Positions 8,263 to 15,115 of a DNA stretch of 45,521 nt are shown here, in pieces. The position numbers and the translations under genes were made by a program. The stretch is from CAZAAW01 sp964483325 (GTDB lineage Bacteria > Pseudomonadota > Alphaproteobacteria > Rhizobiales > Kaistiaceae): contig CAZAAW010000022.1 of assembly GCA_964483325.1 (NCBI GenBank), positions 1 through 45,521 of the forward strand. The letters are read 5' to 3'. Position 1 is the first letter of the stretch. The number at the start of each line of letters is the position of its first letter. Below the pieces are notes generated by a model. That model did no database searches. It worked only from the letters and a program-made list of their open reading frames with translations, and was not told the DNA's origin.

Positions 8263-8442
8263 ATGACGACAGAATCGCATCTTGCCGAGCTTGAGCGCCG
8301 GCATGCCGACCTGGAGAAGGAAATCTCCGAGGTGATGACCCATCCCAGTGCCGACATGGCCGTCATAACCGAGCTCAAGCGCCGCAAGCTGCACATCAAG
8401 GACGAGATCGCCCGGCTCAGGGACAGCCAGACGCTGCATTGA
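8263..8442 (+). CDS. DUF465 (YdcH-like) small coiled-coil protein
   Basis: A 59-residue protein (MTTESHLAELERRHADLEKE...) with the same architecture as the divergent neighbour: two charged helices and the central LKRRKLHIKDEIARLRD. Both copies share the K-R-R/K-K-L-x-x-K-D-x-I-x-R-L core of DUF465. The ATG at 8263 is chosen because GGAGG (8250-8254) sits 8 bases ahead; the ATG at 8248 lies upstream of that site and is unlikely. A strong Rho-independent terminator follows at 8468. Function unknown. Confidence 0.87.
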   Translation: MTTESHLAELERRHADLEKEISEVMTHPSADMAVITELKRRKLHIKDEIARLRDSQTLH

Positions 8443-8467
8443 TCCACCTCAGACGGCAATGATGGAT

Positions 8468-8498
8468 GCGCCGCGCAATGCCGCGGCGCTTTCTTTTT
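8468..8498 (+). terminator. Rho-independent terminator of the plus-strand DUF465 gene
   Basis: Perfect 8-base stem GCGCCGCG / CGCGGCGC (8468-8475 with 8482-8489) and a 6-base loop, followed by a T-rich tract TTTCTTTTT. It lies 26 bases after the stop of the DUF465 gene. Confidence 0.85.
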
Positions 8499-8620
8499 GC
8501 GGGATATCTCGTGACTTTCGCACTGGCGCCATCCGGCTCCTGACAGGAGGGTGTCAGCAGGCCTCCGGTAGTGTCGCGGGGTGGGCCGATATGGCCGATC
8601 CAGACAAAAGGAGCAGCACG

Positions 8621-9007
8621 ATGCCGCAGGATACACCGACCAAAACCGCCGCCGTATGGTTCGAACTGCCGGTCCGCAATCTCGACCGCGCCGTCGCCTT
8701 CTATGAGACGATCTTGTCGACGCGGATGATCCGCGAGCAGCTCAGCCACGGCATGGGAGCGGTCTTCCCCTATGCCGAGGGCAGCGCCTCGGGATCATTG
8801 ATGGAGCAATCCGACCACGCGCCCGATACGGCCGGCGCGATCGTCTATCTCGATTGCAGCGGCCGCCTCGAGGAAGTGGCGGGCCGGGTGGAGCAGGCCG
8901 GCGGCCGGCTGCTGACGCCGCGGGTCGATCTGCCGAACGGGCAGGGCTCCTTCTTCCGGATCGCTGACAGCGAGGGCAACCGCGTCGGCCTTCACGCCGC
9001 CGCCTGA
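8621..9007 (+). CDS. VOC-family protein (glyoxalase/bleomycin-resistance fold)
   Basis: A 128-residue vicinal-oxygen-chelate protein. The start ATG at 8621 follows AAAGGAG by 9 bases; the longer open frame from 8459 has no support. The N-terminal VWFELPVRNLDRAVAFYETI and the C-terminal FFRIADSEGNRVGLHA are the two half-repeats of the VOC fold. Members range from glyoxalases to resistance proteins; the metal-ligand set cannot be decided by eye, and there is no evidence for a particular substrate. The next gene, a WYL regulator, starts 4 bases after the stop, so the pair is one transcript. VOC/YafY-like pairs recur in Proteobacteria. Confidence 0.88.
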   Translation: MPQDTPTKTAAVWFELPVRNLDRAVAFYETILSTRMIREQLSHGMGAVFPYAEGSASGSLMEQSDHAPDTAGAIVYLDCSGRLEEVAGRVEQAGGRLLTPRVDLPNGQGSFFRIADSEGNRVGLHAAA

Positions 9008-9011
9008 GCCG

Positions 9012-9701
9012 ATGCGCCGTGCCGACCGGCTCTTCGATATCGTCCAGGCCCTGCGTGGTGACCGGTTGGTCACGGCGCAGGCGCTGGCGGACAAGCTCGA
9101 GGTCTCGGTCCGGACCATCTATCGGGACATCCGCGACCTGCAGGCCGGCGGTGTCCCGATCGATGGCGAGGCCGGCATGGGCTACATCCTGCGCCCCGGC
9201 TTCGACCTGCCGCCGCTGATGTTCACGCTGGCGGAGATCGAGGCGCTGGTCGTCGGGGCGCGCATGGTGCGGGCGTGGACCGGGACGGCGCTGGCTGGCG
9301 CCGCGGCCGAGGCGCTGGTCAAGATCGGCGCCGTCGTTCCGCCGGACCGGCTGCGCACCGCCGAAAAGGTGGCGGTCTATTCGCCGGGCTTCATCCTCGG
9401 CGAGGATGTGCGCGCCCGCTTCGATCTCGCCATGGCGGCCATCGCCCGCCAGCGGCGGCTGCGGCTTGCCTATGTCCGGGAGGATGGCGGCGCCAGCGAC
9501 CGCGTCGTGCGGCCGCTCGCCCTGCACTTCTGGGGCGGCGTCTGGACACTCGCAGTCTGGTGCGAGCTGCGCAGCGATTTCCGCAGCTTCCGCCTCGACC
9601 GCATGCTGGCGCTGTCGGAGACCGGCGACGGCTTCGTCGCCGAGGCCGGCAAGGGGCTCGACGACTTCATGGCGCAGGTGCGGCGCGAGTCGGGCGGCTG
9701 A
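9012..9701 (+). CDS. HTH/WYL-domain transcriptional regulator (YafY-like)
   Basis: A 229-residue regulator. Residues 1-60 form a DeoR/HTH_11-type winged helix (RLFDIVQALRGDRLVTAQAL, then VSVRTIYRDIRDLQAGGVPI). After a short linker (GYILRPGFDLPPLMFT), the C-terminal half carries a WYL domain: RRLRLAYVREDGG, VVRPLALHFWGGVWTLAVWC and FRSFRLDRMLALSETGDGF. WYL domains are thought to bind ligands, and in other systems nucleic acids, and to control the attached HTH. Its 4-base spacing from the VOC gene suggests it regulates that gene. It ends one base before the stop of convergent trcR. No defence genes are nearby, so a housekeeping or stress role is more likely than anti-phage control. Confidence 0.9.
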   Translation: MRRADRLFDIVQALRGDRLVTAQALADKLEVSVRTIYRDIRDLQAGGVPIDGEAGMGYILRPGFDLPPLMFTLAEIEALVVGARMVRAWTGTALAGAAAEALVKIGAVVPPDRLRTAEKVAVYSPGFILGEDVRARFDLAMAAIARQRRLRLAYVREDGGASDRVVRPLALHFWGGVWTLAVWCELRSDFRSFRLDRMLALSETGDGFVAEAGKGLDDFMAQVRRESGG

Positions 9702-10430
9702 CTAGTCCCGGTGGTCCGGGTTGTCGTCCTCGCCCTCTTCCTCGCCGCCCTTGAGGGACTTCAGCTTGGCGAAGACGGCGTCGGCGTCCAGCTGCTCTTC
9801 CTCGGCCGGCGAACGGCGGCGGGCAGCGGCCGCCAGAGCATCGGCGGCGATCTGCGTCTGATCGGCCGGCAGCAGCGTCGAGCCGGGCGTTTCTTCGCGC
9901 GGCGGGGCGTTCTTCGCCGCCTTCTCGACCTCGAAGTCGAGGTCGATCTGCGAGCACAGGCCGAGGCTCACCGGATCCATCGGCTGGAGATTGTTGGTGT
10001 TCCAGTGGGCGCGCGTGCGGATCGATTCGATCGTCGGCTTGGTCGTGCCGACGAGGCGCATGATGGCGGCGTCCTTGAGCTCGGGATGGTTGCGCAGCAG
10101 CCACAGGACGGCATTGGGGCGATCCTGGCGCCGCGACACGGGCGTATAGCGCGGCCCCTTGCGCTTGGCCGTCGGCACGCGGACCTTCGGGTCGGCCAGC
10201 TTGAGCCGGTAGTCGGGGTCCGCCTCGCCCTTGGCGATCTCCTCGCGTGTCAGTTGGCCGGTGCTGACCGGGTCCAGCCCCTTGATCAGGGCGGCGGACT
10301 CGCCGTCGGCAATCGCCTTGATCTCCAGCGGGTGCAGGCGACAGAAATCGGCGATCTGGTCGAAGCTCAGCGACGTATTGTCGACTAGCCAGACGGCGGT
10401 GGCCTTGGGCATCAACAGCGTGTTGGACAT
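9702..10430 (-). CDS. trcR: Cell cycle transcriptional regulator TrcR (DUF1013)
   Basis: A 242-residue protein of the DUF1013/TrcR family, restricted to Alphaproteobacteria. Seen: LMPKATAVWLVDNTSLSFDQ at the N-terminus, IKGLDPVSTGQLTREEIAKG, RYTPVSRRQDRPNAVLWLLR, and an HTH-like segment LKDAAIMRLVGTTKPTIESI, followed by DPVSLGLCSQIDLD. The C-terminal 60 residues are acidic and low in complexity. TrcR has been described as acting on ctrA transcription; that is literature knowledge, not visible here. The ATG at 10430 is fixed by a strong AGGAGG 5 bases upstream. It faces DUF1192 and rcdA divergently, so genes acting on CtrA cluster at this locus. Confidence 0.93.
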   Translation of the reverse strand: MSNTLLMPKATAVWLVDNTSLSFDQIADFCRLHPLEIKAIADGESAALIKGLDPVSTGQLTREEIAKGEADPDYRLKLADPKVRVPTAKRKGPRYTPVSRRQDRPNAVLWLLRNHPELKDAAIMRLVGTTKPTIESIRTRAHWNTNNLQPMDPVSLGLCSQIDLDFEVEKAAKNAPPREETPGSTLLPADQTQIAADALAAAARRRSPAEEEQLDADAVFAKLKSLKGGEEEGEDDNPDHRD

Positions 10431-10589
10431 AAATCCTCCTTGCGCTCGGCCGGTATCTGGCGGCCGAGCCCCGTCGCAAACCGAACGATCAGGGAATGTC
10501 GCGTATATAGTTGCGGTTCGACGCCGACGCAAACAATCTACACGGTCCGGCTGCGGCTCCGGCCGGCCTGATCGCAAGAGGAGTTGAAC

Positions 10590-10781
10590 ATGCCGCAGTC
10601 AGACGACGAGCCCCGTCCGGCAACGCCTGGCATCGTGGTGGGCGAGGATCTCGCCCGCCTTTCGGAATCCGAGCTCTCGGCGCGCATCGAAGCGCTGCGC
10701 ACCGAGATCGAACGGGTGGAAGCCGCGCTTGCCGCGAAGGAGGCGAGCCGCCGCGCCGCCGCATCCTTCTTTCGGACTTGA
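10590..10781 (+). CDS. DUF1192 small coiled-coil protein
   Basis: A 63-residue protein beginning MPQSDDEPRPATPGIVVGED, then LARLSESELSARIEALRTEI and a charged helix ending KEASRRAAASFFRT. Layout (disordered acidic lead, LSxxEL motif, short coiled coil, FF near the end) fits the DUF1192 family of Alphaproteobacteria, whose function is unknown. The ATG at 10590 has AGAGGAG 6 bases upstream; the TTG at 10584 is less likely. It lies divergent to trcR with a 159-base shared promoter region and upstream of the CtrA box at 10888. Confidence 0.85.
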   Translation: MPQSDDEPRPATPGIVVGEDLARLSESELSARIEALRTEIERVEAALAAKEASRRAAASFFRT

Positions 10782-10887
10782 TGAAAAAAATATCGGCCTG
10801 CGACCGTTCGACTCAGGGTTTCATTTCGGGACTGGCATCCCGCGTTGAGACACGGCCGGCTGGCCCGGCTTGTCGGCGGCTGCACGA

Positions 10888-10902
10888 TTAACAAATTGTT
10901 AA
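10888..10902. promoter_or_regulatory. CtrA binding motif (TTAA-N7-TTAA)
   Basis: Exact match to the full CtrA consensus: TTAA (10888-10891), seven bases, TTAA (10899-10902). It is the only complete copy I found in the window and lies about 17 bases before the proposed start of a small RNA, where CtrA-activated promoters normally carry it. It also sits 225 bases before rcdA, whose product helps deliver CtrA for ClpXP degradation. Confidence 0.7.
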
Positions 10903-10919
10903 GCTTTACAGGTGTTTAC

Positions 10920-11018
10920 TGAAGCCTGTCCAGTTTTCTGGACCGCGAGTGGCCTGTCCACTCTGTTTGACGCCTCCCTGTTTAACTCTCCAGAGCCGCG
11001 CATCCGCGGCTCTTTTTT
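10920..11018 (+). ncRNA. Candidate CtrA-controlled small RNA
   Basis: A gene-free stretch between DUF1192 and rcdA holds three consecutive hairpins on the plus strand: GTCCAG-TTTT-CTGGAC (10928-10943), GAGTGG-CCTGT-CCACTC (10947-10963) and a 9-base terminator stem with U-tract (10992-11018). The unpaired segment between stems 2 and 3 contains CCTCCC (10973-10978), an anti-Shine-Dalgarno-like element seen in several alphaproteobacterial sRNAs. A full CtrA motif ends 17 bases before the estimated 5' end, so this is a roughly 100-nucleotide transcription unit of its own. No open frame with a ribosome site fits it. I do not recognise a named family; the 5' end is an estimate. Confidence 0.65.
10992..11018 (+). 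terminator. Rho-independent terminator of the candidate sRNA
   Basis: Nine-base perfect stem AGAGCCGCG / CGCGGCTCT (10992-11000 with 11005-11013), CATC loop and T5. It stands upstream of rcdA and downstream of a CtrA box, so it ends something other than a recognised coding gene. Confidence 0.9.
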
Positions 11019-11126
11019 CGCCCAAAGCGTGCAGTGAGGCTTCGGCACGGGCCTTGCCTAGGGGCGGACACAGTGGTCCATTGCGGGCCACGGACGCGAA
11101 GAAGCGAACGTAACGGGCCGAAACCA

Positions 11127-11663
11127 ATGAATGAATCCCCGCGGAGCCGCTCGCCGATGGCGGACCTGCCGGTCCCCTTCGGGCAACGCCTCGCCAACTC
11201 CGAGAGCTTCCGGGCCCTGTTCCGGCAGGGCATGGCCCTGGTCGAGGAGGCCGCCGGCTACCTGGACGGCGACGGCCGGACGGAATCGCGCGGCCTGTCG
11301 CGCGTCGGCACGCAGGCCTATGCGGCGGAGACGATGCGCCTGACGAGCCGCCTGATGCAGCTTGCCTCATGGCTGCTGCTGCAGCGGGCCGTCAACGAGG
11401 GCGAGATGGGGGTCGATCAGGCGCGCCAGGAGCGGGCCAAGGTCCGCCTGCGCGGCTTCGACAGCGCTATCGGCGGGGCCGGCTGGCTGGACCTGCCGGA
11501 GCGGCTGAGGGACCTCATCGAGAGGTCGCTGCATCTGCGCGAGCGCATCCGCCTGCTGGATGATGCGCTGTACCTCTCGCCGATGCCGGAGCCGGTGCAG
11601 AATCCCGTCGCCCGGCAGCTTGGCCGCGTCGCCGAGGCCTTCGGCCTCGCCGTGGTGGAGTAG
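11127..11663 (+). CDS. rcdA: Protease adaptor RcdA (DUF1465), regulator of CtrA degradation
   Basis: A 178-residue helical protein of the DUF1465/RcdA family. Conserved stretches: FRALFRQGMALVEEAAGYLD, AAETMRLTSRLMQLASWLLL, QRAVNEGEMGVDQARQERAK, ending in an Ala/Pro-rich tail after DDALYLSPMPEPVQNPVARQ. In Caulobacter RcdA works with CpdR and PopA to deliver CtrA and other substrates to ClpXP at the cell pole. The start at 11127 gives nearly the Caulobacter length; a second ATG at 11157 is possible (GGAG about 12 bases ahead). It follows the CtrA box and sRNA terminator, so its own promoter must lie between 11018 and 11127, or it depends on readthrough. A convergent terminator hairpin separates it from rpmE. 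Confidence 0.92.
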   Translation: MNESPRSRSPMADLPVPFGQRLANSESFRALFRQGMALVEEAAGYLDGDGRTESRGLSRVGTQAYAAETMRLTSRLMQLASWLLLQRAVNEGEMGVDQARQERAKVRLRGFDSAIGGAGWLDLPERLRDLIERSLHLRERIRLLDDALYLSPMPEPVQNPVARQLGRVAEAFGLAVVE

Positions 11664-11665
11664 GC

Positions 11666-11688
11666 AGGCGGCGCTGTCGGCGCCGCCT
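11666..11688. terminator. Convergent terminator hairpin between rcdA and rpmE
   Basis: Eight-base stem AGGCGGCG / CGCCGCCT with a 7-base loop, directly between the two converging stops. T-tracts are weak on both strands, so efficiency is uncertain. Confidence 0.55.
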
Positions 11689-11701
11689 CGACAGGGCAGC
11701 T

Positions 11702-11929
11702 TTATTTGCTGCCCATCAGCCCCTTGAAGCGATTGTTGAAGCGCGACACGCGGCCGCCGCGGTCGAGGATCTTCTGGTCGCCGCCGGTCCAGGCCGGGTG
11801 GGTCTTGGGATCGATATCGAGCTGCAGCGTGGCGCCGGGCTCGCCCCAGGTCGAGCGGGTTTCGTAGACCGACCCGTCCGTCATCACCACCTTGATGGCG
11901 TGATAGTCGGGGTGAATATCCTTCTTCAT
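11702..11929 (-). CDS. rpmE: 50S ribosomal protein L31
   Basis: A 75-residue ribosomal protein L31: MKKDIHPDYHAIKVVMTDGS, then LQLDIDPKTHPAWTGG, RGGRVSRFNNRFKG. Length and motifs match alphaproteobacterial L31. It has no cysteines, so it is the zinc-independent form and lacks the CxxC ribbon of E. coli RpmE. The start ATG at 11929 is standard for the family. It lies last in a minus-strand row below the OmpA/MotB-like gene, 110 bases away. Confidence 0.97.
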   Translation of the reverse strand: MKKDIHPDYHAIKVVMTDGSVYETRSTWGEPGATLQLDIDPKTHPAWTGGDQKILDRGGRVSRFNNRFKGLMGSK

Positions 11930-12039
11930 GGCGCGGGATTCCCTTGCAAGCCGTTGCTGCCGACGACAGTGAAATGCCCGGCGCATTGAAGGCGGCGATA
12001 TAGCCGAAGGCGCCGCCTCAGACAAGCAGCGCCAATGTC

Positions 12040-13065
12040 TCAGCGCTCGGTGAGCTTGAGCTCGATGCGCCGGTTGCGGGCGAGGATCTCGTCGCTGTCG
12101 CCCTGCTCCAGCGGCTGGAACTCGCCGAAGCCGGCGGCGACAAGATGCACCGGCGCGACGCCCTGCTGGACGAGATAGCGCACCACCGAGCTGGCGCGCG
12201 CCGCCGAAAGGTCCCAGTTGTCGCGGAAGCGGCCGCCGGTGATCGGCCGCTTGTCGGTATGGCCGTCGACGCGCAGCACCCAGGCGATGTCGGAGGGGAT
12301 CTCCGTCTCCAGCTGCTTGATGGCGTCGGCAAGCTTCGCCAGCTCTTCGGTGCCGGCGGTGTTGATCTCGTCCGAGCCGGTGGCGAACAGCACTTCCGAC
12401 TGGAACACGAAGCGGTCGCCGACAATGCGGATATCGTCGCGATTGCCGAGAATCTCCCGCAGCCGGCCGAAGAAGTCGGAGCGGTAGCGCGACAGTTCCT
12501 GAACACGCTGGGCGAGCGCCACGTTGAGGCGGCGGCCGAGGTCGGCGATGCGCGTCTGGCTCTCGCGGTCCTTGGCCTCGGAGGCGTCGAGCGCCTGTTC
12601 CAGCGCGGCGATCTGGCGCCGCAGGGCGGCGATCTGCTGGTTGAGGATCTCGATCTGCGACAGCGCCCGCTGGCTGACATTGCGCTCCTGGTCGAGCTGA
12701 TCGTTCAGCGCCGCCACCTGGCCGCCGGCCGAGCTGGCGGCGGCGTTCTGGCTGTCGATCAGGCCCTGCAGGCGGTCGCGCTCCGATAATGTCGAGTCGA
12801 GATTGGCCTGCAGCGAGGCGATCGTGTCGTTGAGATCGACCTGCTTGCCCCGTTCCAGCGCCAAGAGCTCGTTGAGCTGGGCGATCTGGCCGCGCAGCTG
12901 GTCGAGGACGGTGTCGCGGCCGCTGATCTCGCGCGTCAGGAAGAACTGCACCAGCGCGAAGACCGACAGCAGGAAGATGAAGACCAGCAGCAGGTTCGAC
13001 AGGACGTCGACGAAGGCCGGCCAATATTCCGGCCGGGCGGCGCGGCGGCGGGCGCGGGCGGCCAT
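12040..13065 (-). CDS. OmpA/MotB-like peptidoglycan-binding protein with proton-channel Asp
   Basis: A 341-residue protein: short basic N-terminus, one membrane helix (about 17-43), a long coiled coil rich in Gln and Leu (about 50-190) and a C-terminal OmpA peptidoglycan-binding domain (about 223-339) with HTD (269-271), NWDLSAAR (283-290) and NRRIELKL (331-338). The membrane helix reads FVDVLSNLLLVFIFL; Asp20 occupies the place of the proton-accepting Asp of MotB. With the MotA-like gene 3 bases upstream it should form a stator-type proton channel tethered to peptidoglycan. No flagellar gene is near, so the pair is probably not the flagellar motor. It resembles the generic pair adjacent to suhB/rpmE in Rhizobiales; function unknown. 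Confidence 0.88.
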   Translation of the reverse strand: MAARARRRAARPEYWPAFVDVLSNLLLVFIFLLSVFALVQFFLTREISGRDTVLDQLRGQIAQLNELLALERGKQVDLNDTIASLQANLDSTLSERDRLQGLIDSQNAAASSAGGQVAALNDQLDQERNVSQRALSQIEILNQQIAALRRQIAALEQALDASEAKDRESQTRIADLGRRLNVALAQRVQELSRYRSDFFGRLREILGNRDDIRIVGDRFVFQSEVLFATGSDEINTAGTEELAKLADAIKQLETEIPSDIAWVLRVDGHTDKRPITGGRFRDNWDLSAARASSVVRYLVQQGVAPVHLVAAGFGEFQPLEQGDSDEILARNRRIELKLTER

Positions 13066-13068
13066 CGG

Positions 13069-14103
13069 CTATTCCGCCGCCGGCGTCTTCAGCGCGTCGG
13101 CGATCACCTCGAGGAGATCGTGGATCTCCCGCTGCTGCGCGGCCTGCCCCTCGATCCAGTTGCGCATGTATTGCTGGTCGCCGCGCATGTGCTGCACGAG
13201 GCCCTGGATGCCCTCGGCGAGATTGGCCATGGCGGTCGTCGTCCGCTGCGTCGCCGCTGCCGCCGCGCCGCCGCCCCCGCCGTTTTCCTGGACGATGCGG
13301 GCCAGGCGCTCGACGGCGATGCGCAGGTCTTCCGCCGTGTTGCCGCTCTCGCCCGTGACCATCGTCGGATCGAGATCGGTGACCGTCGAGAGCCAGTCCT
13401 CCAGGTCGTTGTAGAACATCGACTGCGCCTGCCCGGCCTGCAGGTCGAGGAAGCCGAGAACCAGCGAGCCGGCGAGGCCGAACAGCGACGACGAGAAGGC
13501 GATGCCCATGCCGGCCAGCGGCGCGGCGAGGCCTTCCTTGAGATTGTCGAAGATGACGCCGGTATCGCCGGAGGAGACGTCGAGCGACTGGATCGTTCCG
13601 CCGACGGCGCTGACCGTTTCCAGGAGGCCCCAGAAGGTGCCGAGGAGGCCGAGGAAGATCAGCAGGCCCGTCAGGTAGCGCGAGATGTCCCGGTCCTCGT
13701 CGAGGCGCATGAGGATCGAGTCGAGGATCGACCGCATCGTCTGGGTCGAGATCGCCATCGGGCCGCGCCGGCTGCCGAGCAGCGCCGCCATCGGCGCCAG
13801 CAGCACCGGGGCGCGGTTGACCTCGATGCCCGGCTCGCCGACCCGGAAGGTGTTGACCCAGCGCACCTCGGGAAAGATGCGCAGCACCTGGCGGAAGGCG
13901 ATGATGGCGCCGATCAGCAGGACGGCGACGATGACGCCGTTGAGCCCGGGATTGGAGATGAAGGCGCGATAGGCCTGCTGGTAGAGGATCAGGACAAGGA
14001 AGGCGGCGATGATCAGGAAAATGATCATCCGCCAGAGGTACACCTGCGGGCTCGCCAGCTTGTACGGATCGTACGCCGCGTTGCTCGACCGTCTGAAGAC
14101 CAC
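13069..14103 (-). CDS. MotA/TolQ/ExbB-family proton channel protein
   Basis: A 344-residue membrane protein with four hydrophobic segments (about 26-42, 56-70, 143-162 and 193-217), the last two belonging to the MotA/TolQ/ExbB domain: LIFLGLLGTFWGLLETVSAV and APLAGMGIAFSSSLFGLAGS. A cytoplasmic C-terminal tail with a Gly/Ala-rich linker (ENGGGGGAAAAATQR) follows. The GTG at 14103 is chosen since AGAGAGGACGAGAAGGC precedes it; a TTG at 14133 extends the frame but has no ribosome site. It precedes the OmpA/MotB-like partner by 3 bases, and the two probably form one stator-like complex in the inner membrane. It is not TolQ, which has its own gene at 31257. Confidence 0.88.
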   Translation of the reverse strand: MVFRRSSNAAYDPYKLASPQVYLWRMIIFLIIAAFLVLILYQQAYRAFISNPGLNGVIVAVLLIGAIIAFRQVLRIFPEVRWVNTFRVGEPGIEVNRAPVLLAPMAALLGSRRGPMAISTQTMRSILDSILMRLDEDRDISRYLTGLLIFLGLLGTFWGLLETVSAVGGTIQSLDVSSGDTGVIFDNLKEGLAAPLAGMGIAFSSSLFGLAGSLVLGFLDLQAGQAQSMFYNDLEDWLSTVTDLDPTMVTGESGNTAEDLRIAVERLARIVQENGGGGGAAAAATQRTTTAMANLAEGIQGLVQHMRGDQQYMRNWIEGQAAQQREIHDLLEVIADALKTPAAE

Positions 14104-14188
14104 GCCTTCTCGTCCTCTCTGCCCGTCAGGCAAGATGTAACGTGAATTGTGGCGACATAGGAACCGCTAATTCCCCCGCGCTGCGGCC

Positions 14189-14989
14189 TCAGGCCGCGCG
14201 ACGGGCGCGCCCCAGCATTTCCAGCAGCTTGCGCTGGACCGCCCCGTTGCCGGCGACGATCGTGCCGGTGTCGAGCATGCGGTCGCCGCCATGGATGTCG
14301 GTAACGAAGCCGCCTGCCTCGCGGATGAGAATCACTCCCGCCGCCATGTCCCAGGGCAGCAGTCCCTGCTCCCAGAAGCCGTCGAAGCGGCCGGCCGCCA
14401 GCCAGGCGAGATCGACGGCTGCGGCGCCGCAGCGGCGGATGCCGATGACCTCGCTCATCACCAGGCGCAGCTCGGACAGGAACTCGCCATGAGCGCCGCG
14501 GCCGAGATGCGGGATGCCGGTCGCCATGACGGTGTCGGAGAGTTCGCTGCGCCCCGCGACGCGCAGGCGGCGATCGTTGAGGAAGGCGCCGCCGCCCTTT
14601 TCGGCGACGAACAGCTCGTTCATGACCGGGTTGAAGACGACGCCGGCGACGATCTCGCCGTCCCGCTCCAGCGCCACGGAGATGGCGAAGATCGGAATGC
14701 CGTGCAGGAAGTTCGTCGTCCCGTCGAGCGGGTCGATGATCCACCGGTTGCTGTTGTCGCTGCCCGGAATGGTGCCGGTCTCTTCGGTGAGGAAGCCGAA
14801 GCTCGGCCGGGCCTTGGTGAGCTCGGTGACGAGAATCTGTTCCGCCCGCTTGTCGGCGGCCGAGACGAACTCGCCCGGTCCCTTCAGCGAGACCTGCAGG
14901 TTTTCGACCTCGCCGAAATCGCGGGCGAGGGAGCGGCCGGCCTTGAGAACGGCCTGGACCATCACGTTAAGCAGCGCCGTGCGGGCCAT
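14189..14989 (-). CDS. suhB: Inositol monophosphatase family protein SuhB
   Basis: A 266-residue Mg-dependent inositol-1-phosphatase-type enzyme. Visible metal-site motifs: FLTEETG (Glu pair), WIIDPLDGTTNFLHGIPIFA (the DPLDGT signature) and GLLPWDMAAGVILIREAGGF (WDxAAG), complete and in order. SuhB in E. coli also acts as a transcription antitermination factor, which cannot be judged here. The frame is open to 15079, but the ATG at 14989 (MARTALLNVMVQ) matches the family start and has GAG 7 bases ahead. It lies upstream of the MotA-like gene on the same strand with an 85-base gap. Confidence 0.95.
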   Translation of the reverse strand: MARTALLNVMVQAVLKAGRSLARDFGEVENLQVSLKGPGEFVSAADKRAEQILVTELTKARPSFGFLTEETGTIPGSDNSNRWIIDPLDGTTNFLHGIPIFAISVALERDGEIVAGVVFNPVMNELFVAEKGGGAFLNDRRLRVAGRSELSDTVMATGIPHLGRGAHGEFLSELRLVMSEVIGIRRCGAAAVDLAWLAAGRFDGFWEQGLLPWDMAAGVILIREAGGFVTDIHGGDRMLDTGTIVAGNGAVQRKLLEMLGRARRAA

Positions 14990-15115
14990 CGGTAACTCGT
15001 TCGATCGGATCGGCGCGGCGGAAATTGACGCGAAGTCCGGCGGTAAGGGGCATGCCCCGAGGGGCGCCTCTAGCATCACAAATCGGCGAGCCCCGCAAGG
15101 GGACGCGGCGCCGCG

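Noticed and set aside
9012..9701. WYL regulator as a marker of a defence island
   Set aside because: WYL proteins are common outside defence; the only partner is a VOC protein and the flanks are core genes.
12040..14103. Zorya-type anti-phage system (ZorA/ZorB-like pair)
   Set aside because: There is no ZorC, ZorD or ZorE, the MotA-like tail is short, and the neighbours are core genes (suhB, rpmE).
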